Of a stretch of 64,000 bases of DNA, positions 24,899-37,014 are shown in pieces. Below the pieces are notes generated by a model. The model worked only from the letters and a program-made list of their open reading frames with translations, made no database searches and had not been told where the DNA came from. Each line of letters starts with the position of its first letter. Position 1 is the stretch's first letter. Source of the stretch: Geosiphon pyriformis (taxonomy: Eukaryota; Glomeromycota; Glomeromycetes; Archaeosporales; Geosiphonaceae); assembly GCA_016748015.1 (NCBI GenBank), contig JAAOMT010000134.1, positions 1,180,451-1,244,450 on the forward strand, in the 5' to 3' direction. Position numbers and translations under genes: made by a program.

Positions 24899-25607
24899 AA
24901 AAACTATAAAAATTTTAACAATAAACCAACCAGAAAAAATAACCAATTTATAATTTAAAAACTAAAAACAGAAATTTTTAATACTATAATAAAAAAAATA
25001 CTTAAATATATTCAAAAAAAAATCTGGTAGATTTTACTAAAGCTTAATATTAAAAAATAATAAATAAAAAAATATTATAATTAATTAATAATATATTATA
25101 AATTATTAAAATACTTAATATTAGAAATTTTAAAAATATTAACAAAAATTTCAGAAATTTCAACAATAATTCAAAAAAAGTAAAAAAATTATTAAAAATT
25201 ATAAAAATTTTGTATTATATAGATTTATATATATAATAATAATAACAGAAAAAACAAAAAAAATTAATGTAATTATATATTTTAAGTAAAAAAAAACAAA
25301 TTTTAAGCTTGTTTTTACAAATAATCTTAAAAGTTTTAACTTTTTAATAAGATTTATTATATCTAAAAAGTTTAATAAAAATTTATTTAAGTAACTTTAA
25401 TAGTTAAAAATCTAGAACATAAAATAAATATTTATTTAATAAATTATTATTTCAAAGTATTTAATAATTAAATTTATATCTATCTTGTTAAATATTATTT
25501 ATTTAAAAATTAATGCCAATAATATTAATAATATTAAATTTCTGTTTATTATACAAAAAACTTTTAGATATAATTAATAATATAAAAATATTAATTTATA
25601 AACTAAT
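24899..25607. other. AT-rich desert
   Basis: No gene. The stretch ATTTCTGTTTATTATACAAA at about 25,548 resembles part of the family-2 LTR in reverse orientation, so the last 200 bp may be a decayed LTR cut by the Ty3 insertion; this is weak. Confidence 0.35.
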
Positions 25608-25611
25608 ATAT

Positions 25612-26333
25612 TGTTATGGTTAAAACCTGTACTTTTTATTAGTTATCATATGTATTAGCCACTAATGTTATATAATTAGCCATTCTATTTTTAGATAGTG
25701 ATTATTGACCTGATTAATAACTTGACTATTGACCTAATTATTAACCTAATTAATAATTTGATTATTGATCTAGTTATTGATCTGATCATTGATCACTTTC
25801 AATAGCTATATAAGCAATAAGTCTCTTAGTTGTAAAAAAACATAATTAAAATAATGAAATAAAGCCTACTATTAATTACTTCCTTTTATATTACTTATTC
25901 CCTTTTTTCTACTTTTAAGTATCTGAACATCTTGGAATAAAAGATTACTTGTTGGTATTCACATATCTTATCTTTTTTTTTTGATTTGTATTTGTTAAAA
26001 TTAGTCTGAGAAGCAATTGCTTGTTCTTGTAATTCATTGAATAAAAAAACAATTGAAAAACACAATAATATCTGTTATTAATTTTAAAAATTGCTAAGTG
26101 AGACATAGAATAATAGCAGTGGTGTTATCTTATTGACAATTATGGACTATTTTTTTATCTTCAAATTTCCAAAAAAGATTTACAACTGTAATTTTTATAA
26201 GACTGATTACATATATTGAATCCTTACTTATTTAATTTACTTTTATATTGTAATTTTCTCTTTGATTATTTCCATCACCCTACAATTCTGTTCTCTCTTG
26301 CTATTCATTAGCTTGTTACTTCAATCTGTAACA
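25612..26333 (+). repeat. 5' LTR of the Ty3 element (LTR family 1)
   Basis: 722 bp, starting TGTTATGG and ending TGTAACA. Contains eight 12-bp tandem units (25,704-25,799), then a CTATATAAG TATA-like box at about 25,806 and A/T-rich downstream sequence with AATAAA-like signals (about 25,857). Confidence 0.88.
25704..25799 (+). promoter_or_regulatory. 12-bp tandem repeat in U3 of the 5' LTR (8 units)
   Basis: Eight consecutive 12-mers, the last degenerate, with consensus ATTGAYCTGATT, immediately upstream of the TATA-like box. Placement suggests enhancer or upstream activating repeats; that function is inferred. Confidence 0.75.
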
Positions 26334-26439
26334 TAAAAGTAGTGTTCTCTGTGAGGTTGTCAAAATTCACTTTGTTTCTATTATATGGGTAATTATTCAT
26401 ACTTGCTATAACAATCAGATAAATACTTTGAAACACACA

Positions 26440-27930
26440 ATAAAAACAATCTAGATTTTATTGAACTCAATCTTTTGCTCTTCTGCTTGATTTGCTTTTT
26501 CATTAAAGAACAATCCAGTAGACAATTCCAAGACTTTTGGAACTGGTTTTTGAATGAGCATTCAGCTAAAACCTATACAGTCTATACAATCTATTACTTT
26601 AACCAAGCTTATTTTAAAGACAACTTTGAAGAAAAAAATAACAGCATCAATTAGCTTTTATACTCCACAACTTTTAAACAACAGTCTTCTAATTCTGAAT
26701 ACCTAAATTACCAAATTCATATTTGGATTACTGCCTATCAGCTAGCTAAAACTCCCTTTGAAACAGAAGAAAAAAGCTATTAAACTGCTTCTGTTTTTGA
26801 TCTTTTTTCAAGTGAATCAGAACATTCTACACAAACAGCTACTTTTAAATCAATGACTAATAATCCTATACAACAAAACATTCTGGCCATCCTCCAAGAC
26901 ATACAAACTGCTTTAAGACAAAAAAATAATATCCTATTATCTTTACTTAGAGGTGATACATAAGACCCAATTAAATGGTTAGATGATTTTGAAAGAGCAG
27001 CTACTGCCAATTAATATAATGCTGAGTATAAGTTGTAAATTGTTGGTGGCTATCTCCAAAGCTTTTTTGCTACTTGGTTCTTACAAAAAACTAATGCTGG
27101 TGCTCATTAAAAGATTATTAGATGGATACCAGCAAATACTGAAGAAGAAAATACCTCTTTCACAACCTGGTTTGAAACTAAATTTAAAACTCTTATTTTA
27201 ATTTCAAAATGGCATATGAAATTAGAAAGAATAACCCAAGATTCTGGTAAAGTTATAACTGAATATGCCAAAGCAATCAGAAAGTTAATTAAGTGAGTAG
27301 ACTCTGAAAGAAACTAGACAAAAGAGCAAAAAATTCACTTCTTTACAAAAAAATTGAGAACTGATTTTTTATATGCTCTTTGGTCTCTTCTGGCTCTAAA
27401 AAATAATCTAACAATGAATATGGCCATTGAACTAGCCTAATGAATTGAAAACAACCAAAGAATGCACTTGGAATTCACACTTCTAATTTTTGCTTTTGCT
27501 CCTGTTATGATTCCTGTTCTCCAAATAGCTGCTACTTCTTTTGTTGCTCAAATTCAAGACTCAAATAAACAGTTAATAGATAAACTCACAGCCAATCTTG
27601 TCCAATTACTGGAATCCTTAACTCAAGCAGTCAAAAATAACTGGCAATCACAAAAACCCAGATTTAAATTCTATTTTAATTAGTCCCAACAACCCCCTTA
27701 TTAAAGACAACAAAATTATAATCCACTTGTGTATTATTACTATGGATTAACTAGACATTTTTCCAAAAATTGCAACAATTCTTCTCTGTTTTCTTTAATT
27801 CCTAGAAATAATAATAATTAAAACAACAGAACCAACAACAATAAGGCTTTCAATCAAAAACCTAAATATGCCAACATCAATTTTTTTGATGAAAATTTCT
27901 TAGTTAAAGCTACTGTTTATTAGTTTTTAA
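26440..27930 (+). pseudogene. Ty3 gag (decayed)
   Basis: Fragments of one frame remain readable, such as WLDDFERAATAN (26,970) and TTWFETKFKTLILISKW (27,160). A nucleocapsid knuckle at about 27,735-27,775 is still aligned, but its first two Cys are now Tyr (YYYYGLTRHFSKNC). More than ten in-frame stops. Gag would form the particle and package RNA. Confidence 0.7.
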
Positions 27931-28249
27931 ATTAGTAGATGTATCTCCAAAAATGAAAGTGTAATCCAACCAGAAGAAAATCTTTTTTATGCTTTTAACT
28001 TAACTAATAATGATCATGATATAGATAAACTAGCAATTAACACTTCTAAATTAACAAGAAAAAAAAAAGATCAAGATTGATTTCATTCTGAATCTAAACA
28101 AAGCATCTATATTAACTGCTAATAATAATAAGCCACCAAAAACTAAAGTTTTTAAGAATTCTTCAAAGTTGGAATTCCCAAAAATCTTGTCTTTATTCTG
28201 TTGTCAAAAATCTTATAGAAACCCCAGTTCACATAATCTTTGGCCAATT

Positions 28250-31200
28250 AATGACCCATCTACAATTCAGAAAAGATCTTCACAAATCTTTGATTCTAAA
28301 AAAAAAGACACCAAAAACTAACAAGTGTCCTCACCAAGCTAAACTTGTTAACAACAGCAATATTACTTCTCTGATTTGCAAAGCCCAAGTGGCTGGCTAC
28401 TTTATTAATCTGATCTTAGACAATAGATTATTTGTTAGTGTTATTGTTAAACATTTTCTTAAAGCAATTGGCAGAAAAATTGATGAATTCTCAACTAAAC
28501 CAATAACCAATATACATGATGACAAAAAGAAAAATTTGGACATAGCCAAAGCTGTTCTTGTTTATATTAATGATATCAGTATTGAAACTAACATAAAAGT
28601 ATTTGAAGCAAAAAAGTATATTATTATTGTTGGTAATGAATGGCTTAAAAAAGCCAAAGTATTACTTGACTATGAACTTTGTGAGTTAATTATTAGATGT
28701 GATGAGAAGCCCATTGTGGTTAAGTGTTGTCATTGGACAACTCCTCCAGTAATCAAGCAGAATTAAAAAGATAAGCAATTAAATAAATCAGATAATGAAG
28801 AAAGTGATGAAAAAAAAGATCAAAAAAAACAAAAAAAAACTGCTGAACTTACCTATATTATCTTTACTAACAATGGCAAGCCACTAGATAATGTTAAAGC
28901 TAACAAAGAAAAAATCATTGTAAATGGCAAGCTAATCTGTTGGTCTTACTATAATATCCTCAGAAGAACCTTCGATAAAAAATCTGGCAAGAAAGCAAAA
29001 TACAGTTATTGGTGGCATGACTCTTATGTTTAGTGCTGGTGTAATAAACTCTTGTATTTTCTTAATAATGAATACAAATCCTGCCTAATCTACTACAAAG
29101 ATTGGAAATTTATTAGCCTAATAGCAAAAAAAAAACTAAGAGAAGTACAAAAGTCCTTTGAAAATAAATCATCTGAGATTCAATCACTTGTAGTAAAACA
29201 AAAAAACCCTTTCCAAAAGAAAAAAAAATAAACATTGAAAATCTGTTGGCTAAAAATAACCCAGTTATTTCAAAAAAAAGTGATATTTTTGGATGAATTC
29301 ATGTGATACAACACACTATTCTACCAGAAAAACTCACCTTATCTATTTAAATCCTTATCAATCCAATTAATACAATGATAAGTTCATCAAGAAAGAGATA
29401 ATTCAAATGAAAAATCTTGAATTCATACAAAAAACCAAGAGTAAATGGGCTTTTCCAGTTGTAGTAATATTTAAGAAAAATAAAACTCTATGCTTCTGTG
29501 TTGATTATTGCCAATTAAATGCTATTACTATAAAAAACATGTACCTATTTTCCAAAATTGATGCAATGCTAGACAAATTCAATGATACTGTTTTCTTCTC
29601 AACCATTAACTTAACTACTAAATTTTAATAAGTAGAGATGAATTCAGAAAGCAGAAAGAAAACTGTCTTTATTACCAAGTATAACACCTATGAATTCACA
29701 GTCATGTTTTTTGGTCTTACTAATGCCTCCTCCATCTTTCAATGCCTAATGAACAAAGTGTTTGAATCAGTAAAAAAAACTTTGTTCTAGTCTACTTGAA
29801 CGACATAATAGTATACTCAAAAACTTGGGATGAACACCTAGAACATTTACAAAAGATTTTTGATCTTCTTAGAAATATTGGTCTCAAAATTAACCCAATC
29901 AAATCTTTCTTTGGACATCAATCCACCCAGTTTTTTGGTTATCTTATTACAAAATATGGAATCTTCTCTAATTCAGCTAAAGTTAAAAAAGTCCAAAACA
30001 TTAAACAACCAATAAATGTTCCTAAACTATACTTTTTTCTTGGTTTGGCTTCTTACTATTACAAATTTATTAAGAATTTCTCTAAAATCACCTTTTCTCT
30101 TAATTAGCTACTCAGAAAAAATGTCAATTATCACTAAGCATACACCAACAAAAAACTTTTGAAACTTTGAAAAAAAAACTTGTTATTAAACCAATTCTTA
30201 AGCAACCTGATCTGGACCAATTTTTCATTTTCTATATTGATACATCTGGCTATAAATTTGACACTGTTCTCTTACAGAAAGATAAAAATAGCAGAGAATA
30301 TGCTATAACATATGTTAGTAGAACCTTCACACTAGTAGAAAAGAACTATTCAGTTACTGAACAAGAATAATTAGCAGTAATTTGGATTACTAATTACTGA
30401 AATCAATATCTTCTTGGTGTAAAATTCCTAATAATAACAAATTATCAAGTCTTGATTTGGTTGTACAACAAAAAAAAGCTGAAACATAAATAGATAACTT
30501 ACTAAATACTTTATCTGGATGAATTCAACTATAATATTTAACACTACAAAGAAGCAAATTATCAAAACACTAATGCTTTCTCTAAACTTATTATTCAATA
30601 ATAGTATAATCTCTCAACCAAATCAACTTAATTATTAATAACTCTCTCATAAACAAACATAATAATGAACTTAAACAACTATTCTGCCTTAATAAAATTT
30701 TTGAGTAAAGGACAATACCCACCAAAATACACTTGACAGCAAAGAAAACATTTGCACAAACAATCAAATTTCTATTTAATTTACTAGAACCAACTATATA
30801 AAAGAAATAAAAAAGATTCTGACTGTTTTCAAAAAGTTATTAGATTTGAAGAAAGAAAAATTGTAATCTATAATATACACACTGATCCATTAGCTAAACA
30901 CTTTGGAAAAACAAAAACAATTCAGAAAACTTTAATTTATTATTATTGGCCTACCTTAGAAAAAGACATTGCTGAGTACATTAAAATCTGTAACACCTGC
31001 CAAAGAAGAGACAAACCCAACTGAAAAGAAGATATCTATCCAATTTCTGTTGGCTAACTATTTGACAGAATTGATATAGATATTGTTATTTCTCTTAACA
31101 ATAACTTCTAATAGCAATAAATATATTATTACAGCTACTGATTATCTTACAAAGTAAGTAAAAGCAAGAGTTACTTCAGACCAAACAGCAGTCTCAATAG

Positions 31201-31830
31201 TCAACTTTATTTATAAAGATATTATCTGCTATTATGGTTGCTTCAAAAAACTTTTATCTGATAAAAAAAGAGCTTTTTTCAGTACACTGATTAAAAAACT
31301 TTGTAGAAAAATGGAAATACATCATAAACTTTCCTCCTCTTACCACCTTCAAACAAATGGCCTAATGAAACATTTTAATAAAACACCATGTAAAATCTTA
31401 ACCAAAACCAATAAAAAAACAAACTTATAAAACAAAGTACTGTCTTTAACTTTGTTTGCCTATAAAACTGTAAATCATGACATAACAAGTTATAAACTTT
31501 TTTATTTACTCTATAAACACATGACAACACTACTAATAGAAACTAATATTGAAATAATATTCTTTGAAAAAATTACAATAGAGAATTACAGACTTATTAG
31601 TAGAAACATGAATAATTGCCTTTAAAAAGATAAAACAGTTCCAAAAAAAGCTTAAGAAAAAAAAACTTATAAAAAATTTTTCTTAAGTGTTAATAACTTA
31701 GTACTGGAATATCATTCAGACAGAGACAATGTCTATAGTGATAAATTTTTTAGCCAATGGAAAAGACTCTTTTTAGTCAACAAAGTTTTGAACAATGGTT
31801 TTTATATTCTTTAAAATTAATTCAAAACAA
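28250..31830 (+). pseudogene. Ty3 pol: protease, RT, RNase H, integrase (decayed)
   Basis: Protease at about 28,370-28,770: the active-site triplet is LDNR instead of a D-S/T-G motif, followed by VGNEWLKKA. RT at about 29,400-30,110: SKWAFPVVVI, FCVDYCQLNAITIK, FGLTNAS, and a catalytic YLND at 29,793-29,804 (second position Asn). RNase H at about 30,170-30,600: FYIDTSGYKFDTVLLQ. Integrase: an HHCC zinc-binding part at about 30,870-31,000 (HTDPLAKHFG ... CNTC) and a core with ATDYLTK (31,137) and YHLQTNGLMKHFN (31,341). Frameshifts occur between RT segments. Confidence 0.85.
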
Positions 31831-31984
31831 TCTTTATTAATTATTCTGTTTATAGTACATAACTTAAAAAATATTACAAACAACTTGATTGGTTATCTGT
31901 TATAATAATACTGACCTAAATAATTAGTAGAAATCAAGTATAAATAAATACACTATTCCCAAAACAAAGGTATCTTTAATCAAT

Positions 31985-32690
31985 ATGAATAATTATTTCC
32001 TGGATCAAAACATTCAAAATGTTTTCTATATTCTTTATGAGTATTAAATCAAAAATTATCCAAATGCTATTTTGATCATTGGAAAACAAACTACCATAAC
32101 TGATAATAGTAGAACACATACTGTTATTAAACTTAAAAAAACCACTATTAGAAGAAAAAAAATTGGTAGCAAAATAGATAAATATTTGTTGGAAAGTATA
32201 ACAGCAGCTATACTCCCACCTTTCAGCACAATTGGAAAAACAATCCAAAAAATCTTGTTCATAGACAAAAACTTGTTATATAGAAAACAATTAAAACTCT
32301 ATGGTTATTTTGGTGAAATTATAGAAAATCTAAAACTTATGAAGAAAACAACTTCAAAGATACAGGTAAAAATTTTGGATATTATATGGTTAAATATTTC
32401 AAGAGTTTTAACTATTGTTAAAAGAGCCAAAACTTTAATACAAATATTTGGTCTCTTGGGTATAAAACTTATTTCATTTTAAGTATTATATATCCTATCT
32501 ATAAAAGACTTTAATAAACTAGTTAGCTTTGAGTTAGACAAAATCTTTTAAATAGATTATCCTATAAATAACTTGATTTTGTCAGAGCTTAATTTCTTTG
32601 AAAAAAATAATATTATAGTTGAAACTCATACTTTTTATTGGTTATTATATGTATTAGCCACTGATGTCATATAATTAACCACTCTATTTT
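31985..32690 (+). pseudogene. Third ORF of the Ty3 element, copy 1 (unknown product)
   Basis: Starts MNNYFLDQNIQN at 31,985, about 150 bp after pol, and stays in one frame into the 3' LTR. Interrupted by TAA at 32,045 and 32,480 and a TAA near 32,549. It is Lys/Ile/Leu-rich and predicted mostly helical, with a short hydrophobic stretch (ITAAILPPFSTIG). No signal peptide or convincing transmembrane anchor, so no support for an envelope protein. Matches the ORF at 60,393-59,760 closely. I do not recognise the family. Confidence 0.65.
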
Positions 32691-33344
32691 TAGATAGTGA
32701 TCATTGATCTGATCAATAACCTGATTATTGATTTGATTATTAATCTAATTATTAACTTGATCAATAACCTGATTATTGATCTAGTCATTAATCTGGTCAT
32801 TGACTACTTTCAATAGCTATATAAAAAATAAGTCTCTTAGCTGTAAAAAGACATAATTAAATTAACAAAATAAAGCACATTATCAATTATTTCTTCTTAT
32901 ATCACTTATTCTCTTTTCCTTACTTTCAAGTATTTGAACATTTTGAAATAAAAGATTACTTATTAGTATTTACATACTTTATTTTTTTCTCTTCTTGATT
33001 TGTATTTATTAGAATTAACCTAAGAAATAATTGCTTGCTCTTGTAATTTATTGAATAAAGAAATGATTGAAAAGCACAACAATATCTGTTATTGATTCTA
33101 AAAATTACTAAGTAAAGCATAGAATAATAGCAGTAGTGTTATTTTGTTGACAATTACAGACTATTTCTCTACTTTTAAATTTCCAAAAAATTTACAACTG
33201 TGATTTTATGAGACTAATTACATATATTAAATCTTTACTTATTCAATTTGCTTCCATATTGTAATTTTCTCTTTGATTATTTTTATTACTCTACAATTCT
33301 GTTTTCTTTTGCTATCTATTAGCTTATTATTCCAACTCATAACA
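32611..33344 (+). repeat. 3' LTR of the Ty3 element (LTR family 1)
   Basis: 734 bp, aligned end to end with 25,612-26,333. Exactly one extra 12-bp unit (nine units at 32,703-32,810) accounts for the 12-bp length difference. The terminal TG is now TA (TATTATAG), again a G-to-A change. Ends ATAACA. Confidence 0.88.
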
Positions 33345-33359
33345 ATATTAATTAACTAT

Positions 33360-33660
33360 TCATAACAATATTTAATATTTTTTTTTATTATTTATTTATT
33401 TTTTATTTTTTTATTTTTAATATTTAAATATATATAAATAAAAATTAATTGTTAATATTTACATATTTTATTTTATTTTTTCTTAATTTGTATTGTTAAA
33501 ATTAATTTGAAAAATATAAACTATTTTTTTATCTTTAAATTTATCAAAAAAAATTAAGTAATTGTAATTTTAATTTAATTTTTTCTAATTATTATTATTA
33601 TTTTTAATAGTTTTTTTGCTATTTATTAATTTATTATTTAAACTTATAATAATATTATAA
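33360..33660 (+). repeat. Ghost of a second family-1 LTR
   Basis: The order of landmarks in the LTR 3' half is preserved: TTAATATTTACATATTTTAT, TTAATTTGTATTGTTAAAAT, CTATTTTTTTATCTTTAAAT and the TTTGCTATTTATTAATTTAT end. Nearly every C and G has become T or A, and one internal block is missing. It sits directly beyond the 3' LTR. Shows how far decay has gone in neighbouring deserts. Confidence 0.55.
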
Positions 33661-33829
33661 ATAATTTAATAAAAAACATATTATAAACATAAATTAACTT
33701 TTTAAAGTTAAATAAAATAAAAAATACTAAAATATATTTGTTAAAAAAATAAAACCAATATATAATATCAAATTATAAAACACTATTTAAAAAATCTATT
33801 TGTAATATAAAAAATACTTTTAATAAAAA
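33661..33829. other. AT-rich spacer
   Basis: Nothing recognisable. Confidence 0.4.
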
Positions 33830-36105
33830 CTTATTTTTTTTTATTAAGATTTAATAAACATGATCTAACTATTATCTAGAAATTAGAAACAAATAAGTGT
33901 TTTAAAAATAAATATAATTCATGTGTTTTTTATATATAACTAGCTATTTAAGCCAATTTAAATTATGCTACATTTATACAATAAAAATAAACTTACTCAA
34001 AACCAATATTTTTTAAACTATGTCAAACAATCTAATATTACAAAAAACCAATCTAACTAGTTATTTAGCTGTTTTCAAAGAATTAGTTTTAACACTATTA
34101 AGTTTATATATCCAAAAGAACATTAAATTAAAAAATGTATTATTATTAATACTAACTGAAAGATCCAAATTACCAAACATGACAACATTATTTATGCAGT
34201 ATTTTTTTTTTAACAAAACCATCTTTCTTTTCAACTTACTAACAACTCTGTTAAAAAAACTTAAATAAACCATAAATTTATTAATTTTAAGATTAAAAAC
34301 ACTGCTTAAAACCAAATTATTCTTAATAAATTGTTCAAATACAACAACCAAAAAGCTAACAAACTTAATAATTAACTCAACCAATACAAAAAGTTTGGCT
34401 AACTCAAATTTTAAAAAAATCAAACAAGAAAACACCAAAAAATTACCAACAATTACAAAAAAAAAACAAAAATTATTAGAGGTAAAAACTTAGAAGAGTT
34501 TAAAAAAACAAAAACTTTAACATAAAACTTAGCATTTATAAAACATGATACAAATATTTTAAGAACTTTGAAACTCTTGAAAAGAAAAAGTAAAGATACC
34601 TTATAGTTTATAGCCAGATGATTTACTTTTTAACACTTAAAACAGCACTAACAATTAAAAGTTTTTTATCAAATATGGCACTTTCTTAATATATTAGTCT
34701 TAACTATTATAGTATTTAAATTAATTTAAGATTCAAATATAACCAAACCAAACCAAAAACAGTAACCAAAATTAGAAAAATAAAGAATAAAACAAGTTTA
34801 ATCACCAATCTAAGAGATTATATTACTAATCTTAAAGGCAGTACAGCCAGAAAAAAGATTAATTAACTTGTTTTTAAATTTATTATAAAACAAAACAATC
34901 TTATTTTAATTAATCAAAGAAAGAATTTTAATATTATTTTTGCTCACTAATATTAACTAATAATTTAAAGCCAATACAGCAACATTTAGTTTTTTAAAAT
35001 AAACAATAATGTATTATCAAATACTAGCAAATCTTAGTATAAAATGAGCAATCTTACTAAAAACACTAAATACTGTCTTAATATTAGCAACAGACACATT
35101 CAAAGACACATTATGCAGAACAATAACAACAAAAAAAAAACCAAACTTAGAAATCACCAAAAATTTGGCAATTTTAAAAGTAGTCAAATGAACAAAGCTT
35201 GTAAATTCAACCAAAAAAACAGTTTCTAAAGACATTTAAGAAGCAAATTTTATACAAAAGAGCTTTATATTGTTTTTTAATATTGATTTTAAACTTAAAA
35301 AACCATATACAGATTAAAAAACAGTCTTAATATAAACCAATTTAATCTTAAAAATAACATTAGATATTAGAATAAAAACCACTTACTTAGTAAATTTTTG
35401 ATGACTAAAAATTATTTTTTAAGTACTATTAGCAGCAGTACTAGAAATCAATAAAAAAATTGATTCAGTTTTTATTTAATTAGTTCAGTTCTTAAGAACA
35501 AATTATTTAACAAAGGACTGTTGTTTTGCTTTTAAAACTGGTAATAATCTGCCAAAAAACATTATTTTTGACAATATAGTTAGTAATTAATCTTGGCTTA
35601 TCTTAAATAATGGGCTAAATAATACAATAAAAATTTTATTTAAGATCTTATTAGAAATTACAAAGGGGTTTAATATAACAATAGCAAAGGCAAATAACTA
35701 CTTCTACTTTTTTGAATTTTTGGTTTTTTTAACCATTTTTTTTAAAAAAGTAGTGTTAAAAGCACCAGATATAAAAACTATAAAAGAAAAATCTAGCTTA
35801 TTAATTGGTCTATTATTAAAAACTTTTAGGCTTTTAAAAGAAGTGGAAACAATATTAAGACTAATCCAAGTGTGTTTTTTTAAAAAAACTTTAACTAATA
35901 AAAAACCAGCCAAAAATAAAAAAAATGTTTTAGTAATTACCAAAAACAGCTTTTTATTATTACTAATTAAAAAAAAAGCTTCTAAAATGTTCTGCCTAGC
36001 TGCTTTTACAATAGAAAAAACTTCTCTAGTTAAAACTTTGTAAAATACCAAAAAAAAAACACCAATTACAGCTTTTTTTACTTTTTGCTCTGGTCATGAT
36101 CATAA
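33830..36105 (-). mobile_element. ORF1-only LINE derivative, copy 2 (strongly decayed)
   Basis: Minus-strand copy of the element at 21,616-23,885. ORF1 begins near 36,098 (MTRAKSK...); VFNNRPINKL lies at about 35,810, LETVFLVEFTSFVHLTT at 35,229 and the C-terminal NSLKTAK at 34,061. It is followed by the same short joint and the LINE 3' UTR (AATTGGCTTAAATAGC in reverse, about 33,950). Ser-to-Phe, Pro-to-Leu, Thr-to-Ile, Asp-to-Asn and Glu-to-Lys replacements dominate, as expected from C-to-T/G-to-A change. Flanks differ from copy 1, so this is not a segmental duplication. Confidence 0.75.
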
Positions 36106-37014
36106 AATTAAAGAGACAAAAAATAAAACTTATATATATATTATAAAAAATTTGGTTTGCTTAATTATAACTATAATTATTAAAAAATAAAATTGGCTAT
36201 TTTTATAATATTTAATAATACTTTTTAATAATAGTAAGAAAAATACAATTATTTTTAATAATAATATATTGTTTTATTGATTTTAAAAACAATTATAAAA
36301 GTGTTTAATATAAAGGAATGTAATTTTAATTGGTTTAAATGTTTAATATATGTAAACAAAGCATAATTTACATTTACTTTAAACATGTATATGTATTAAC
36401 ATAGTAAATTGTATTTAGACTACATTTTTATAAGCAAAAAAATATATATATATTTAATATAATAAATAAAGCTAATAATAATGTTAAAAAATTGATTATT
36501 TTTTATCATTCAATTCATACTTCATACTTTGTAATAATTGAGCAAAAATTTATTTATTTTTACATTTTAAAAGCAATCTTAATGTTAATGCTCTTGAACA
36601 CCGAAAGACTTATTCTTTCATTTAGTTCCACTGTTTGATTAAAACTTTACAATATATATTTGATAAACTAAACACAGTAATAATAATTAATGACAGTTCT
36701 ATCAAAGACGCCATCGTCCCAAGACCTAATATAAAATTTTGAGTCCGCCACTGTGAAGGTTTAAATTGGTCACTGGTAAAAGACTTCTGGATCCATATAT
36801 AATCAAAGACCTCAAAAAATCTTCAAAGAATGCATAAGATAAACGTTGTTTTTCTTGTTATGTAAATAAATGAAGCTTAAGTAGATTAACTATTCTAGGT
36901 TTGAAACTTAGGACTGAATCCAAAAGCGACTCACCATGAGTTATCAAATATATCGTACATAAAATATGTGAATTCATATTTACAATCTGCAGGAAGATGA
37001 AGGTTAAATAAATT
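36106..37014. other. Transposon-to-gene boundary downstream of SYF2
   Basis: The first 550 bp is AT-rich desert. CpG reappears from about 36,600. A possible DNA-transposon end lies at about 36,710-36,757: the reverse strand reads CAGTGGCGGACTCAAAATTT, similar to hAT-like termini. I could not find its partner. The rest is SYF2 3' flank. Confidence 0.4.

Larger units (their letters stand above)
25612..33344 (+). mobile_element. Complete but inactive Ty3/gypsy retrotransposon
   Basis: A 7.7-kb element with LTRs at 25,612-26,333 and 32,611-33,344, flanked by ATAT at 25,608-25,611 and 33,345-33,348 (a 4-bp duplication, weak because AT-rich). Order is gag, protease, RT, RNase H, integrase, then an extra ORF; integrase after RNase H marks Ty3/gypsy. 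The gag and pol frames are littered with stops and several frameshifts. LTR divergence is substantial, so the insertion is old or has been mutated. Two minus-strand pieces of the same family lie at 59,125-61,091 and 63,209-64,000. Confidence 0.9.

Noticed and set aside
25704-25799. CRISPR-like array
   Set aside because: The 12-bp units are head-to-tail with no spacers and sit inside a eukaryotic LTR; it is a simple tandem repeat.
31985-32600. Envelope gene of a retrovirus-like element
   Set aside because: The ORF is in the env position but shows no signal peptide, cysteine-rich ectodomain or membrane anchor.
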